DNA of 64,000 nucleotides from Annona cherimola (taxonomy: Eukaryota > Streptophyta > Magnoliopsida > Magnoliales > Annonaceae): assembly GCA_030490835.1 (NCBI GenBank), contig CM059973.1:87689641-87753640 (forward strand), written 5' to 3'. The notes below the pieces were generated by a model that saw only the letters and a program-made list of their open reading frames with translations, had not been told where the DNA came from and did no database searches. Below are positions 1 to 13,400 of the stretch, piece after piece. The translations under genes and the position numbers were made by a program. How positions within the stretch are numbered: position 1 is the stretch's first letter; the number at the start of each line of letters is the position of its first letter.

Positions 1-1329
1 TGAATGTTTTTTTTTTTTCCAATTTAACATCCCAGCTATGATCTTATTGACAATTTTTTGGTATGTAAATTAATTTCCTGATTGATAACCTTGAAATAAT
101 AAAAGCTATATCACTGCAAGAAATTCTACTTTTTGCAACAAAAGGGAAATAAATTTTGTTATCACTGTTGCATCTTTAGGCATGGACAGTTGCAATTTTT
201 TGCTACTCGATGAAATGAAATGAGCATGACAACATAGCAATGAAAATGTAGATTTCCTTTGTCCAAGGTGAAACGTGACATTCCTGTTGTGGCAAGCAAA
301 TTTATTTATTTTTTTAATTCTTGTATATAACAATTCAAATTCTGATTTGAATTAAATTTTATGATTTGTTTGGTTTTACACATTCAATGCATCCAAATCC
401 AAGGTTGTGTTTTCCTTCCGGATAATACAGAGAAACGTCCAATCATTAAGACAGCATCGAGATTCATTCCAGGTAATTTTTTATTCTTATGTCTATACAT
501 TCTTTCATGCTTTTAGGCTATAGCCATTTACACAAATGATTAGCCCAAAGTCAGCAAGAACAACTCCAAGTAAAATGACCCAAGCCACCGCGTTCCAAGT
601 GGTGGTGATTTGTGTTTTGAGGTGAGACACAAAATTAATGGGCCAATTTCAGCCGTTAGAAATATATGGAGGAAGAATATGTTCATAAAAAGATTATCTA
701 TAAAGCATATAAACGGAATGGATTTCCAAGCCATTATATCTTGTTATGGTTCTACACTCCGTGCCAGTTATTAGATGGTGGGGAACTTAAAGCGTAACTT
801 AATTAGGCCGAGGGATATTTTATAATTGATATTTTTATGGGATTGTAGGATGAGATGAGAAAAGTTAGAATAATTAGACTCGTAGTAAAGAAAAATAATT
901 GGAATGCGGAGGAAAAAGTAGAAAAAATATGGTTATTAATAGAGTAAATAATTGCCTCATAAAACGCGCCCACCCTCATGCTATGGTTTCTTACACTTGT
1001 AAGATATTAAATGTCCCATGAGTATATGACTACAATTTCTTTGTTAGATCCCATGAATTGTGCTACGGGGGGTGAGAAATGTTTAGGTTGACACATGACC
1101 TGTACTAACCTGACATGCTTTGTACAGGATGAGATAGTTATTTGGTTGATTTCATATGAGGACAAATATAAATCTTTCATCCGTTGAAAATAGGGTAAAG
1201 GTTGGGTCAATCATATGACCCAACTTCACTTGCGCATACTACTATTTTTTTTTTAAAAAAAAAGAGAATTTGAAATTAAAAATCTCGTTCAATTTTAATT
1301 ATGACAATTCATATTTTAATGTAATTTAC

Positions 1330-1732
1330 TAGTGAAATATTTGGATTTTTTGCATTTAAACCCTCTAATTTTGCCTATTTGCAATTTAAACCCTATCCCA
1401 TAACGACATTAACAACCACCATTGATCCATGCAAAATGACGAAAATACCCTCCAATATTTGAAAAAGAAATATTTTTTATATTTTAAACTTGACTGTTAG
1501 GCTTTCTTTATTTTGTTAGTAGATGCTTCAATAACATCTTCACCTTTGATACATATTTAGGTTTTTTTTAAAAAAAATATTGAAGGGTATTATGTCATTT
1601 TGCATGAATTAACGGTAGTTTAACGCCGTTATGAGTCAGGGTTTAAAATGCAAGAGAATCAAAATTTAAGTGTTTAAAATACAAATAGGTAAAGTTAGAG
1701 GATTAAAAATGCAAAAAATTCGAAATAATTTA
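1330..1732. mobile_element. MITE-like inverted-repeat element (~400 bp)
   Basis: The left half (from about 1340, 'ggattttttgcatttaaacc') is repeated in reverse complement at the right end (about 1690-1725). Further inner stretches, including the text around 1410-1440 and 1600-1640, also pair. It is non-autonomous with no coding capacity. I could not identify a target duplication. Confidence 0.65.
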
Positions 1733-2939
1733 GTAGATAATGTTTAAGTTTAACATCTATATAATTGCTAGCGGGGTCACACCTTGCTGTCATAGATGCT
1801 ACCTAGGAGACAACATGTCGTCTTTCAAGTCTCTCCTATATGAGAATACAAGCATGTTATATAAAAATGTTCAATGTAAAAGTGTTATAGTTATCTTTTT
1901 ATTTCAATTGGAACAGAATTATAAGGTTATAATAATTATAATATATAGTGAATAAATACATTCCCCTTGTTTTGGGTCTATGGAAATTATCTCAAGTTAT
2001 TAGGAAATTTACAAGTTGTCCTCCTTTAAGTGTGGAAGGTATTTAAAAAGATGTCCTTTTATGACGAGGATTGTGAATGAGCTTGACTTATAACATCATA
2101 TGTCACAATGCGTATAATACCAATAAAAAATATCTACATAATTAATTTACAACAGGTATAGAAAATAATCGATACGATATTCATTTTTAACTCATATTAT
2201 CAATTTGAACTCAATCTGATATGATCCTGAGTTTAACCCATTTCTAAATATCAATGTTGGGTTTACCTTAACCCAACATAGTATTATACATACAGTTCGA
2301 TAAGTATTCTAGAAAAATTTTCAAATATAGTTAGGGTTAATTTGGATGTGGTATTAATCTGACCCGTTTACCGTCCTAATTGCATGCTCGAAAACTCCAC
2401 TTATATTCAATCGTGTCACGTGAATGCTTTTCTAACAAATTATTACACGGAAGATTAATGAATAATCTAGGCCATTAGTCAATTACCCATATTCCGCTGC
2501 TGCAAAAGCTAATGTTCCATTGAAGAATTAGCAGATTTATGGATAAGCGGATGATCATGTCCTAAATTGATTAATATATCGAATGCAACAAATTATTTTC
2601 TTTGGTTTGTCAATCACTCAATGGAAGTACAACTGTGCGAATCCCTTTCTTGAAGTTTTTATTAATTTCTACACAACGAGGAATTTAAATTTTCTTATCA
2701 AAAAATAAATTTAATCTTTGTAACAGACTTTTTCTGCCGAAGTTAAAATTTGTTTCTATAAATGTCATTTGTTGGAAATACTTTGTGAAAAGTTATTCAC
2801 TTTTTTTATGAGAGTGGAAAGTTATTCACGTGATTGCAAATAATTTAGAACTAAGACCGGCCTAAAATCGACCTCTAGGCAATGTTTCATGACTTATTTG
2901 CTTTTAACAACAAAAAAAAACCCTTACAAATGGCTATTC

Positions 2940-3260
2940 GATGTAACGACTAAAGTTTATTGCTTGCAATCATTATAGGCATACAATCAAGGTATACTTT
3001 TGTTGCTAATAGATAGTGATAAGTTTTTTTTTTATATTGGTATATTTTACATCTATCTCAACGATGTAACGACTAAAGTTTATTGCTTGCAATCATTATA
3101 GGCATACAATCAAGGTATACTTTTGTTGCTAATAGATAGTGATAAGTTTTTTTTTTATATTGGTATATTTTACATCTATCTCAACTAATATTATGTTGCT
3201 AATAGATAGTGATAAGTTTTTTTATATTGGTATATTTTACATCTATCTCAACTAATATTA
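2940..3260. repeat. 123-bp tandem repeat, 2.5 copies
   Basis: Two essentially identical 123-bp units (2940-3062 and 3063-3185) are followed by a partial third copy of the unit's second half (3195-3257). The near-identity suggests recent slippage or unequal exchange. Confidence 0.9.
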
Positions 3261-3679
3261 TAATAAACTTCCGAGACATTCTTACAAATTTTTAATATAA
3301 AAACACACCAAGCTCTACCTTTTTGACTTTGCCAACTTATGTGCTCCCACCAATATCCTACGCTTACAGTGGAGGGAATATGCTTTCACATGAGGGGGGG
3401 GATTCTAACCGCTGCTGGCCTGCAACATGCCGCAGGAGTTACCACTAGCGCGCAAGCTGGTGGTAGCTAGTGATGATTTGTTGCAAATAAATAATGGTTG
3501 AAATTAAGTTTTTCTAATGTTGATCCATATTCTTGGATAGTTATGTCACCAAATCTCACTAAGAATATGTATGGATCAACATATAAATTGGAAACTTATA
3601 TGTTCAAAATATTTAATACATCTTGAGAGTTAATATGTGACTATTAGAATTTTGAAAATTAATAAATTACATATAAAAT

Positions 3680-4155
3680 TTTTTCCAAACTATGTAATTC
3701 TAAAAATCATCTCGTTTCTATAAAAACATCTTTTGTATGTAACTTCATCCATTGTATTTAACATCATTTATAGTATTTTGAAAACTTTTTTATCTGTTTA
3801 GTTTTACCGTATATGAGTTCTATTTATAAATGTGTAAAATCAAAGTAAAAAATGGTTTAATACAAAAATATCAATTTTAAAGATCTTTTTTACATCTAAA
3901 CCTTCTAAAATATTACCACTATGTAGATAAATAAATTTGTAAAGTATTATTATATTATAATATATGTGTAAATGGATGTAAGCATTTTTCATAATTTATA
4001 CATAAATATACATTTTTCAACGAATGTGTCTTATAAATATACTTGATTAGAATAAAACTTTGTCTCCTAGATAAACAAATTATGTTAAATATAATGAATG
4101 GATTAAATTTTTCATCAAAAATCAAAATCTTAAAAATTAAGGATTACACGGTTTC
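3680..4155. mobile_element. Family-C MITE copy (~480 bp)
   Basis: Shares its inner sequence (about 3850-4060: 'tagataaataaatttgtaaagtattatta' region and 'acataaatatacat' region) with elements at 17.0, 30.9, 37.9 and 42.9 kb. The ends are partly complementary. Boundaries are approximate. Confidence 0.55.
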
Positions 4156-4647
4156 ATAATGGAGACCTTTTAAAAAGAACTAAATGCATGCTAATTTACA
4201 TCCTAAACAATTTAGATTTTAAAAAAGTATCTTTAGGAAATATAAATAGTAATCGGTTATAGTTTCGATTCAAACTACACTAGTTTTATAAGATCATTAT
4301 TCTCGATTTAGTATGCTTACTGAAATTTTTGTGCACTCACCTTTTGTAATTTTTCTACTAAATTGCAGGCTCAAGAATATATTTCTTATTCTTCTAAGAA
4401 AAATCTATCTCTTACGTATAGAATTAAAAACAAAAAATATTAAATAAAATTCTAAAAATTATGTAGGGAATTTTTACGCTTGAGCCTACATTTTGATGGA
4501 AAATTTTTTGAAAAAAAAAAAGGGTGAGTGCACTAGACCCGGCCCTAAGATCATAACGCATTCTTAGTTTAAACTATTCTATCAAAAGAAAAAGATTGAT
4601 TTACTAAATCATAACCCATTCACAATTTTACTTAGCTTCTAAAATGT

Positions 4648-4737
4648 AAGATAACCCAACTCCTGAAATAGCAAAGATGTGCCACATTATTAAAGATAAC
4701 CCAACTCCTGAAATAGCACAGATGTGCCACATTATTT
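4648..4737. repeat. 45-bp tandem duplication
   Basis: Two adjacent copies, differing at about one position, starting 'aagataacccaactcctg'. Confidence 0.85.
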
Positions 4738-5569
4738 GCAGAATACTAGGGATGAGGACACCTCCAATTAATATTGGGCACGTAGCTAACTAGCTATGTA
4801 GTGTGAACTTCGATGTAGCAAAAGTAGTAGGGAAAAAAGAAAAGAAAAAAAAAAAAACACTCTAATAGCATTCCCGAACAATTTGCCATCATTGCCAACT
4901 TTAGCGGCGTAACCATCATCATATGCAAATCAGCTTCTCGGATCTCTACCCAGTTCTAAGGAATAGACAGTCAACCCTAGGGCCCCATTGCCTACCTATT
5001 CAGTGGCATTTGCCGGATAAACTGGTCATTTTAAAATCATCCACTGCCGCCAATACAATATTTAATTACACGAGCTTTTTGCTAATTTATTACATTTTTT
5101 TATTTTTGAATTCCTTCTTCTCGCATGCTCATATAGTCATATCATGTTCCATCCATGGTTTGTGACCTCTAATTTCCGACTTAATTTGGATTTTCACAAG
5201 GTGGGGTAGTCCGTCATTAGTGGTTTGTTACATGCATTAATTAATTAAAACCATTCATTCTGCGTTTCTCTTGAACTATAATTCCTCACTGAAACGCATT
5301 ATCAATGGTTAGATGTGAGTAATTAAATATTTTGCAGATTGATTACAACTGGATTCTTGGGAACTTCGATGGCTGTCACTTGATTTACGAAAGTGGATGG
5401 GAAAAGCTAGCTCAGGAAAGATTCCAAGGCTCAAAACGGGAAAAACTATTATTAGGCCTAGCTAGCTGATATGAGTGTAGGCTTTTAAAATTAGTGATGG
5501 TCCACACTTCATGATTTAATTAAATCTAGCCTATCTAATTTGCAGGTTATTAATTCATATTGATCTAGG

Positions 5570-5840
5570 CTTGGGGTTGTAACTTTTCCATTTAAAACTT
5601 TTTTTTTTATTTCTGTAATTATTCTATTTTCTAATCATATCTTCATAGTTTTCTTATCTTACTTTTCAATCATTTTTCTATAAAATTTTAAATAACTATC
5701 ATATTTATTAACTTTATTCTCTTCAATCCTTTTGACTATCTTTATCATATTACTTCAGTTTTTCCATTTGATTTTTTTTTTTTTTTATAAATAACTTTTC
5801 ATTCAAAAGTTCTATTGAATATCAAATACACCCTTGATGC
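5570..5840. mobile_element. Family-B MITE copy (diverged)
   Basis: Pyrimidine-rich segment aligning with the inner part of the 58.69-58.98 kb element ('acttttcaatcatttttcta' and 'aactttattctcttcaatcc' correspond), ending near 'caaatacaccc'. No target duplication identified. Confidence 0.5.
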
Positions 5841-8083
5841 ATATGAAATTGAAGTATTAAAATAAGACGATTCCACCCAAACTCACTGGCTCAGGGGAAT
5901 GAGTTGCTTAGAATGCTAAATGATTAAAGTGCATATCATATCGATTAATTATAGACAATGATATTCTGATTAAGGGCTCGTAGCTTGAAAATTTCTTAAG
6001 TATATATAATAAAATTAGATGACTCATTAAAAACCTTTTCATCCTACTTCAATTTGAAACATGATGGAATGGAAAAAAAGTGCATCTAGAATTCAATAAG
6101 AGATTATAACATGTCATTACATAGCTAGTTGTTGGCTGATGCAACATAGGGGGAATCAACAATCCATACCATGCGATCATCCGTTGCAAAATTTGCTAAT
6201 TAATAAACGGGCAACCTGGTTTTCCTCTCTCAACACGTGAGTGAATGCCAACCATGGAGCTGCATTGATAGGGACTTTTTATTTCTCTGATCAAGATTTT
6301 GGCTGAGTTTGGTTCAGAAAACTTATCAATTGTAATGATTCACTTTCCAGTTCTGCTTTCACGATTCCCATTCCTATTAACCATTTCATTCCTAATATCA
6401 TTTGATTAGTTCTTTAGGATATATGCTTGGTATATTCATCTTGTTTCTAATATGATGTGTACTGTAGAAAATGGTACGCCTTTCTTTATTTCAAAGTACT
6501 ACCCACTAGAATTAAATAGAACAAAAAAACTCACACGCGACAAGCGCTTAAAAAGAGGTTTAAAGCTTTTTAGATGCTGAAGACGCTCTGGGAAGGAGAC
6601 AAGGCATGGGAGGAAGAGAAGACATGCCTTCATTCATGCTTTAATTTAGTTCACAGGGCTATAACTAGCTGCTTATAGTCCTAAAAAATCAAGCATTGCT
6701 GTGTGGACCATCCATATATGTCTTGGTTTTTATTAATACCCACTAGACGCCTGAAAAAATCATGAGTAAACCCGTGGCATGCAATGCGTGCAGCAGATCA
6801 TGATGTATTAGCCCAACCAGTGGATGTGCGCTCCATTTGTTGGACTGCTCACAAATCGCTACACATGTGTTGAATTTTATTTTATTTTATTTTATTTTTA
6901 TAAATTGGTCGCATGTTTGATCTTTGGTGTGCTAATTCACTCTTATGTCTGTGATGGGTCGATGGTGGACAGTTTATCATTCGTAGTCATCATCACAGAC
7001 CATTTTTTAGTCTTTTTTGTTTTCACTTTTTGTTTAATTACTTTGAAGTATAATTTTTTGGTCTTCTTCTTATTCTATTAGGCAGTTTTATCACTATTCA
7101 TTTATATTAAAATCCAGTCGATCCAAATTTAGTAAATTGTTCCACATAATAATTAAAAATGTCTCCAGTTAGAATTAAATGGTCAAATAATTATATTGTA
7201 CAATTAAGAGGCATGCATGAATGATGGTACAGATGGTGTGGAATCACAGGAATGAACCAGTCACATGACCAACCACATGCTTTGTTCCTAACAGTCGGAC
7301 ACCAAGGGAGGGTCATCTCACCTTTCCCACCTCTCAATCTCTCACTTTTCACAAAGGCTGGCGAATTCAAAGGATACATCAAGGACTCATAGGAGAGGTA
7401 GCTAGGCACACTCACGAGTCACGATGCATTGCAAACCTAAACACCAATACCTAATCCAGACCATTCAAGTTGATCAGCACTGATCCCCCAGATACTGGAA
7501 AATGCCCAGTTGAAACCTGTCGAAATAAGATCATTATTAGGGCCTCAGTCCAATTAATTAAGAAACTTGGACGGTTAGGATCACCGTTTTTTGGTTCCCT
7601 CTCCTTAATTCCATGTGGGGTCATGATAAAGTTAGAATAGGATCCACCCCAAAAATGGTACGTAAAGCCACACACATAAATACATATAGCTTGCAATTCT
7701 TAAGGTTTTAGAAAGTGATAAAGAATTTTGTCTACATGTCAACCAATCATTAAGGGGTATGATATGCAATTGATATGCCGGGTCATGGAAAATGGATTCT
7801 TTTGTTTGTATTTTTTAGGCATGCATGATTCTAACTAATTACTTGGAGGATAATGCTCCGGCGATCATATTGACGAGGATCGCGATAACATGGCAGGTGG
7901 AGCCCAGTATTGGTTTGATAACTTAAATCTGTCTGTGCATGTGCACAGAAGAAATAATCCAAATTAGGAAAATCAGGACCGTTGAAAGCGAAGTTGGATA
8001 CAATATCATATGAGTACATAAAAATCGAAAATTCATGCAGAGGAAATTTTGGTAGTGGAACGACATACTTTAAAGAGGGGTGA

Positions 8084-8477
8084 TTCTATTAGCCCGGGCT
8101 AAGTAAATGGCCCACTTAGCCCACCTCAAAAAACCTATTTACAATAATTTTTTTTTACTTTTTTTTTCATGTACTTGTTTATCTAAGTGTATTTAACATA
8201 TAGACTAAGTTTTACCATTTTTGAATATGTTTATCTATTTTTTTGAGATTTTCAAACATCTATGTGTATATATGCATTTAAAATACCCTTATTTTCAAAA
8301 ATCTCAAAAAAATAGATAAACATATTCAAAAATGGTAAAACTTAGTCTATATGTTAAATACACTTAGATAAACAAGTACATGAAAAAAAAAGTAAAAAAA
8401 AATTATTGTAAATAGGTTTTTTGAGGTGGGCTAAGTGGGCCATTTACTTAGCCCGGGCTAATAGAATCACCCCTCTA
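8084..8477. mobile_element. Near-perfect ~390-bp palindromic MITE (family A)
   Basis: The left arm starting 'gaggggtgattctattagcc' is matched by its reverse complement at the right end, and pairing continues almost without mismatch to a short central loop near 8260-8290. It contains the family-A motif 'ctaagtgtatttaacatata'. A transcript would fold into one long hairpin. No clear target duplication. Confidence 0.85.
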
Positions 8478-10451
8478 GGCTATAAAAGATAAATATATTT
8501 ACGTTAGTTAAATTAGGAGAAAATAAATATAACAACCTGCGCACGTTACATGCATTAAAAATGAAGAAAAAGGTGATTTGAGCACAATCCAATTGGTTTC
8601 ATATACTGGTGCGCGTCAGTGTGACCTGAGAAAAGCGTGGCCTCTGTTGATGTAATAAAAAACTAAAGAAAGAAAAATACTTTAATAACAGATGATAAAT
8701 TTAAAGAAAGTAGAAAAACTCATTTCTATAGTTTTCTAACTAGTTTAGGCATAAGAGACAGGTAATCGTAAATATTTTTTAAGAAGATTATTGAAATAAA
8801 GTTAATTTCAAATAAATGAATGGTACCGATTTATAAAAATAAGAAAATTGTTTAATATTGTGCAAGTTATCATAGAATCATATAATAATACTGGAAAAAG
8901 AGTGGTTAAACAAATACTGAGACAAAAAGTAAATGTCTCCATTGGTCATGCCAAGAAGATTAACCAGAAGTCTTCTCAATTAGATACTTCTTTCAAAAAT
9001 GTAGAGAAAATCTACTTAAGACTTTTATTGATTTAGAGAAAATGTACAATAGAGTTTCAACAAAAGTAATATAAATGCTTATTATCAATAAATATATCAA
9101 TATTATTGGACACATGCATGAAAGCACTATGGCAAATATGAGGGACCATGATAAGAGATACAAGTGATTTTTTAATTGTAATAAGTTTGTATTAAGGCTC
9201 AACCGCTTTTTTTTTTTTTTTATAAGGCTCGACCTTAAGTTGTTACCTTTTTCACTTTAATTATAATGAACTTAATAGACATTTACAAGAAGTAGATTAA
9301 TACATGTTATTTATAGATAATATAACCTTGACAGACGAAACAAAAGAAAGAGTAAACTTGAAATTAAAAGGCAAAAAAAAAATTCTCTAAACTTTAAAGG
9401 CTCTAGAACTAGTTGCTCAAAAATTAAATATATAACGATTCAAAAAAATAAATATATAAAATACAACTTTAATAATAACTCAAGCACCTAGATGAGAAAC
9501 AAATTAGGATTTCTAATCACGTAATATAAAAAAAAAATCACTGTTGATATTTAGAATCAATAGTTCAAAAACAAATTAAAAGACATTACAAATAACTTTC
9601 AAGCAGATTGTAGAAATGACATTGTGCTAAAAGACATCATCAATAACATTCAACCAAACTGTAGAAATGACAATATGACATTGCTTAAAGTAATTACATG
9701 TAACGGTCGAGTTTTAATTAAATTAAAATAAATTTTATAAAACAATAATTACACCATCTATGCTACATGAGGTAGAATATTAGGCAATTAAATAACAACA
9801 TATACAGAATGACAATATATATAGAATGTGTTGCAAAAATGAAAACATTAAGATGGATGAGTGACAATACAAGAAAAAATAAAAGATAAAATTAATAGCT
9901 AATAAATTGAGAAAAAGTAGTCGTAACGAAGTCTGAACATATTAAACAAAACCCTGAAATGACAATGAATAAGAGTTGAATTTATCAAATAGAAGGCAAT
10001 AGAAGAATGAGAGAGACCCCAAAAAATGTGAATAAATGTAATTAAACAAAACATAAAGATATTTGAGATTACTAAACACAAAATTCATTATCATAAATAA
10101 TGACACAACTTGATCTATTTAGCTAACCCCACCAGAGGTGGGAAATAGTTTATAGAGATGATGGTAAAAACAACTCATGTACAACGAAACAAGACTTCTA
10201 ATAATTACATTTTGTAATATGCTCTCAAGTTTTTCAAAGATCTATAAAAGAAATTCAATTATATATCTAACAATTGCAACAACAGATGTATGCAGAAGCA
10301 AAAAAATGATGATCGTACCCCAGGAATTCTCTCTCCGCAGCCAGCCACGTTCTTTCCTAGTTGCTTGCTGTTCTCACTGGATTATGCAGGGTTTAATAAA
10401 GAACTCCTAACGCCATAAGCAATCTTCTGCTTACTCAGTAAATAAAAGATG

Positions 10452-13400
10452 TCAGACCTGCCTCTGCTGCTGCTTTCCATATTCTGCACCAACTATTATT
10501 CCATTCTCGAGCTCCCGTTCAATCCACGCATCATCACCAACAACACCATCAATAGACTCTGCCATCTTACCAAATGTATCCCTTTCCCATCTTTTTCTTT
10601 TCAATTTAGATCTTATCCTATCCTTGTCCAACTCTGATAGGCCTCTGCTGACAGAAATAATATCAATAGCTGCTCCACAATTGGTTTTTATCACGGATTG
10701 ATCCATACCTTCATCCAATCTCTCGGAATCTTCAATGGTACTACATGCACTTCCACAATCACTTGTGTGGCACTGTAAATCTCCATCACCAGTGACACAA
10801 GCGTTGTTGATAGAACAATCTTGGGCACCAGGATCATGATGTAAATCCCCGTCACCAATGACACAAGTGTTGTTCTCAGAACAACCTTGGGCACTAGGAT
10901 CATGACGTAAATCCCCAACACCAATGACAAAAGTGTTATTGTTGCAACAATCTTGGGCACCAGGATCTTGACAGATGACCAAACTAGAAGGATCAACCTG
11001 CCCTGACCCTTTGTCAATGAGACAATTTGAAGTGATAATGGATACTGTAGACACATCCACAATGCAGGACTCTGGGCTACTGGCTGCTTCCTTTTCAGCT
11101 CTAGCTGGGACCTGTGAATCCTTTCCAAAGGGCAAAGTAGTCATTGTTTTCTTCTGCTCCAAGAAGTCCTGCATCTGCTTAATAACCTCTACAAGAAAAT
11201 AAACATAAAACTAATGAGGAAAATAAGAACGAGTATTTGATTTTTAATTACTGTGCATCTTAGACTGGAATTCTGGCCAACTTGCAGTCAGCAATGTTCC
11301 ATGGCAAGAAAGGTAATTACACAAACAGAATAAACTGGAGATTGCAACTTAGATGGACTCAACCGATACCCCAAATGATAATGGTCCAGCCCAAGTGTCT
11401 CTAGGACAGGTAAATAATTAGACTTCGAATTTGTCTTGAAATCCAAATTATATTCAGATGGCAACATTGCAGTCCAATCTATATACCAGGGTCAGACTAC
11501 TTTGGTCAATCAAAGCCCAAGCCTGAACTACAAACTGTATGCAAAATCCAAACTAAACCATTAATACATGAAAGCACAGATTATTATAAAAATTAGATAG
11601 AATTTTTGTGGGGTCTGATTGCTAGAGCAGATTCTCTTGGAATGGAAAGAAAACTAATATCAACATATAAGGATAATGTCGGCCATAAAGTGAATAAGGT
11701 TAAAATTGATAAGAGAAGGATTCGTGATACAGGGAATGATTGAAAAAAAACTAGGTTTGCTGCAGAAAGTCACATGTAAAATTAACCCTTGGGAAATAAA
11801 TTAAAGGTCTGTCAAATAAACTAGCAGTTCAAGCAGACTATGGTGGGGATTCTCAAAACGGTCACTTTCATAGAACCTATCCTGTAGATTTAGTGATGTA
11901 AAATGACTCAGGTTATTTGGCAACCTGAATTCTTCACGAAGGTCTACCCTAACTGGACATTGAAGTCATATGTGCATGGATGATGATAACTTGCAGCAAA
12001 AAGTGCTTCATTTATGATCTGCAGACTTATTTTATACTCCTTGCAGCAAAAAGTGCTTCATTTATGATCTGCAGACTAATTTTATACTCCACCTGATATG
12101 AGGAACTATGAACAGGAAACACATTCTTATCTCCCAAGATGAAGGTGCATGAAGCATGTTCCATAAGTTCTGGGTTTGGAATTCCAAGTTACTGCTTGCA
12201 GATAGGATTTCACAAAAAATAATAAATCAGAAGTTCGGAACATTTTTTGTGCGTACTTTCAACATGGATATCCAATAGCCCATAAAGCTTGTCGGATTCT
12301 ACATCCAAAAAATCTGTGTGACACATTCCGTATTAAGTGCCGGATCCCTTGCTACTTTGTGATATGATGGCCTATAATGAGCAAACCAACTTGCTGCACA
12401 TATTGACCCAGACATCTTAGGACAGAAGTGGGAAATGACAATAATCATAACCTCCCATAATGAAAATATACAAGACTTCTAGCTTCATGTTTTGCATAAT
12501 TGGATAAGAAAAGAAGAAACTGATTTTGTACAGAACGAAATGGAGGGAGATTGTAGCAGCAAACCTTCTAACTGCCTTGGCGTGACATCAAATTCATGCC
12601 ACCAAATCATTCCCCTCTCTCTTGGAAGCTTCACATGGCAACTCTTGGCAGCAAGAAACAGGGAACCTGCGGCAATGTAATGCGGTTTATATTGCAAGCA
12701 CAATGTTGTCCGAAGCCTACATGAAGCATCCAGTCTCATCAGATTCTAATCATAATAAAGAAATCAGCATGACCTTAAAACGCCAATGAAATCATAATAA
12801 AGAATGAGGAAATCCAATCTCCATGATATACTAAACTAGAAAGATGCTGATAAAGATGGACCACATACCAATCATTGACAAAACTCCATGCGGATTTGCA
12901 CATCTCACTGGTAATCTTCAATTTCTTAAAAGATGCAAAAAGTGGTATGTAGGGAAGTTGAATATTCAAATCAAAATTAATTGTTGATAATACCAGCCTC
13001 TCAGCAGTTAAGATTAGATCTTTCTGTTTCTCAGAAACATCCTGCAAATGTGATGACAGTAAGCTCACTTCCACATTAAGCATTCACAAATGACAAGTAA
13101 AGAAATTGTAAGTACTTTATTTTTTATTCTTTGGGCAGAAATTGGATCTCTTCTGTACATAGTCTCATATGCCACAACAACAACATCCATCAGCAAACGT
13201 GGTGTTTCTTCCACCTTGCTTGCCAAAAACATGCTAGCAGTTGCAATGGTCTGCAAAAAAGGGCAACAAGTAGGTCACATCACATAGAAGAAGAAAGCTT
13301 TCTTATCCTCATTTCATCATTCCTGATGTCATACTTATTACAAAAGTGCCAACTCAATGGTTTAAAGTTACTTGCATGAGCTTTGTGAATCCTGTCTCAT

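Larger units (their letters stand above)
1..10150. other. Intergenic region without a supported gene
   Basis: AT-rich DNA. Open frames here are all under 90 codons and none shows a domain, conserved motif or linked splice structure that I recognise. Apart from the MITEs and tandem repeats listed separately it holds poly(T) runs (10-24, 5769-5786, 9208-9222) and a (ttttat)n run near 6872-6900. The stretch 7.2-8.0 kb is slightly GC-richer but shows no gene. Confidence 0.6.

Noticed and set aside
2940..3260. CRISPR-like array
   Set aside because: Units are contiguous, without unique spacers, in a plant nuclear context. It is a simple tandem repeat.
10691..11128. 145-codon open frame overlapping cyclin T exon 6
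   Set aside because: Same strand but another frame over the 66-bp coding repeats. The repeat keeps this frame open by periodicity; the cyclin T frame is the conserved one.
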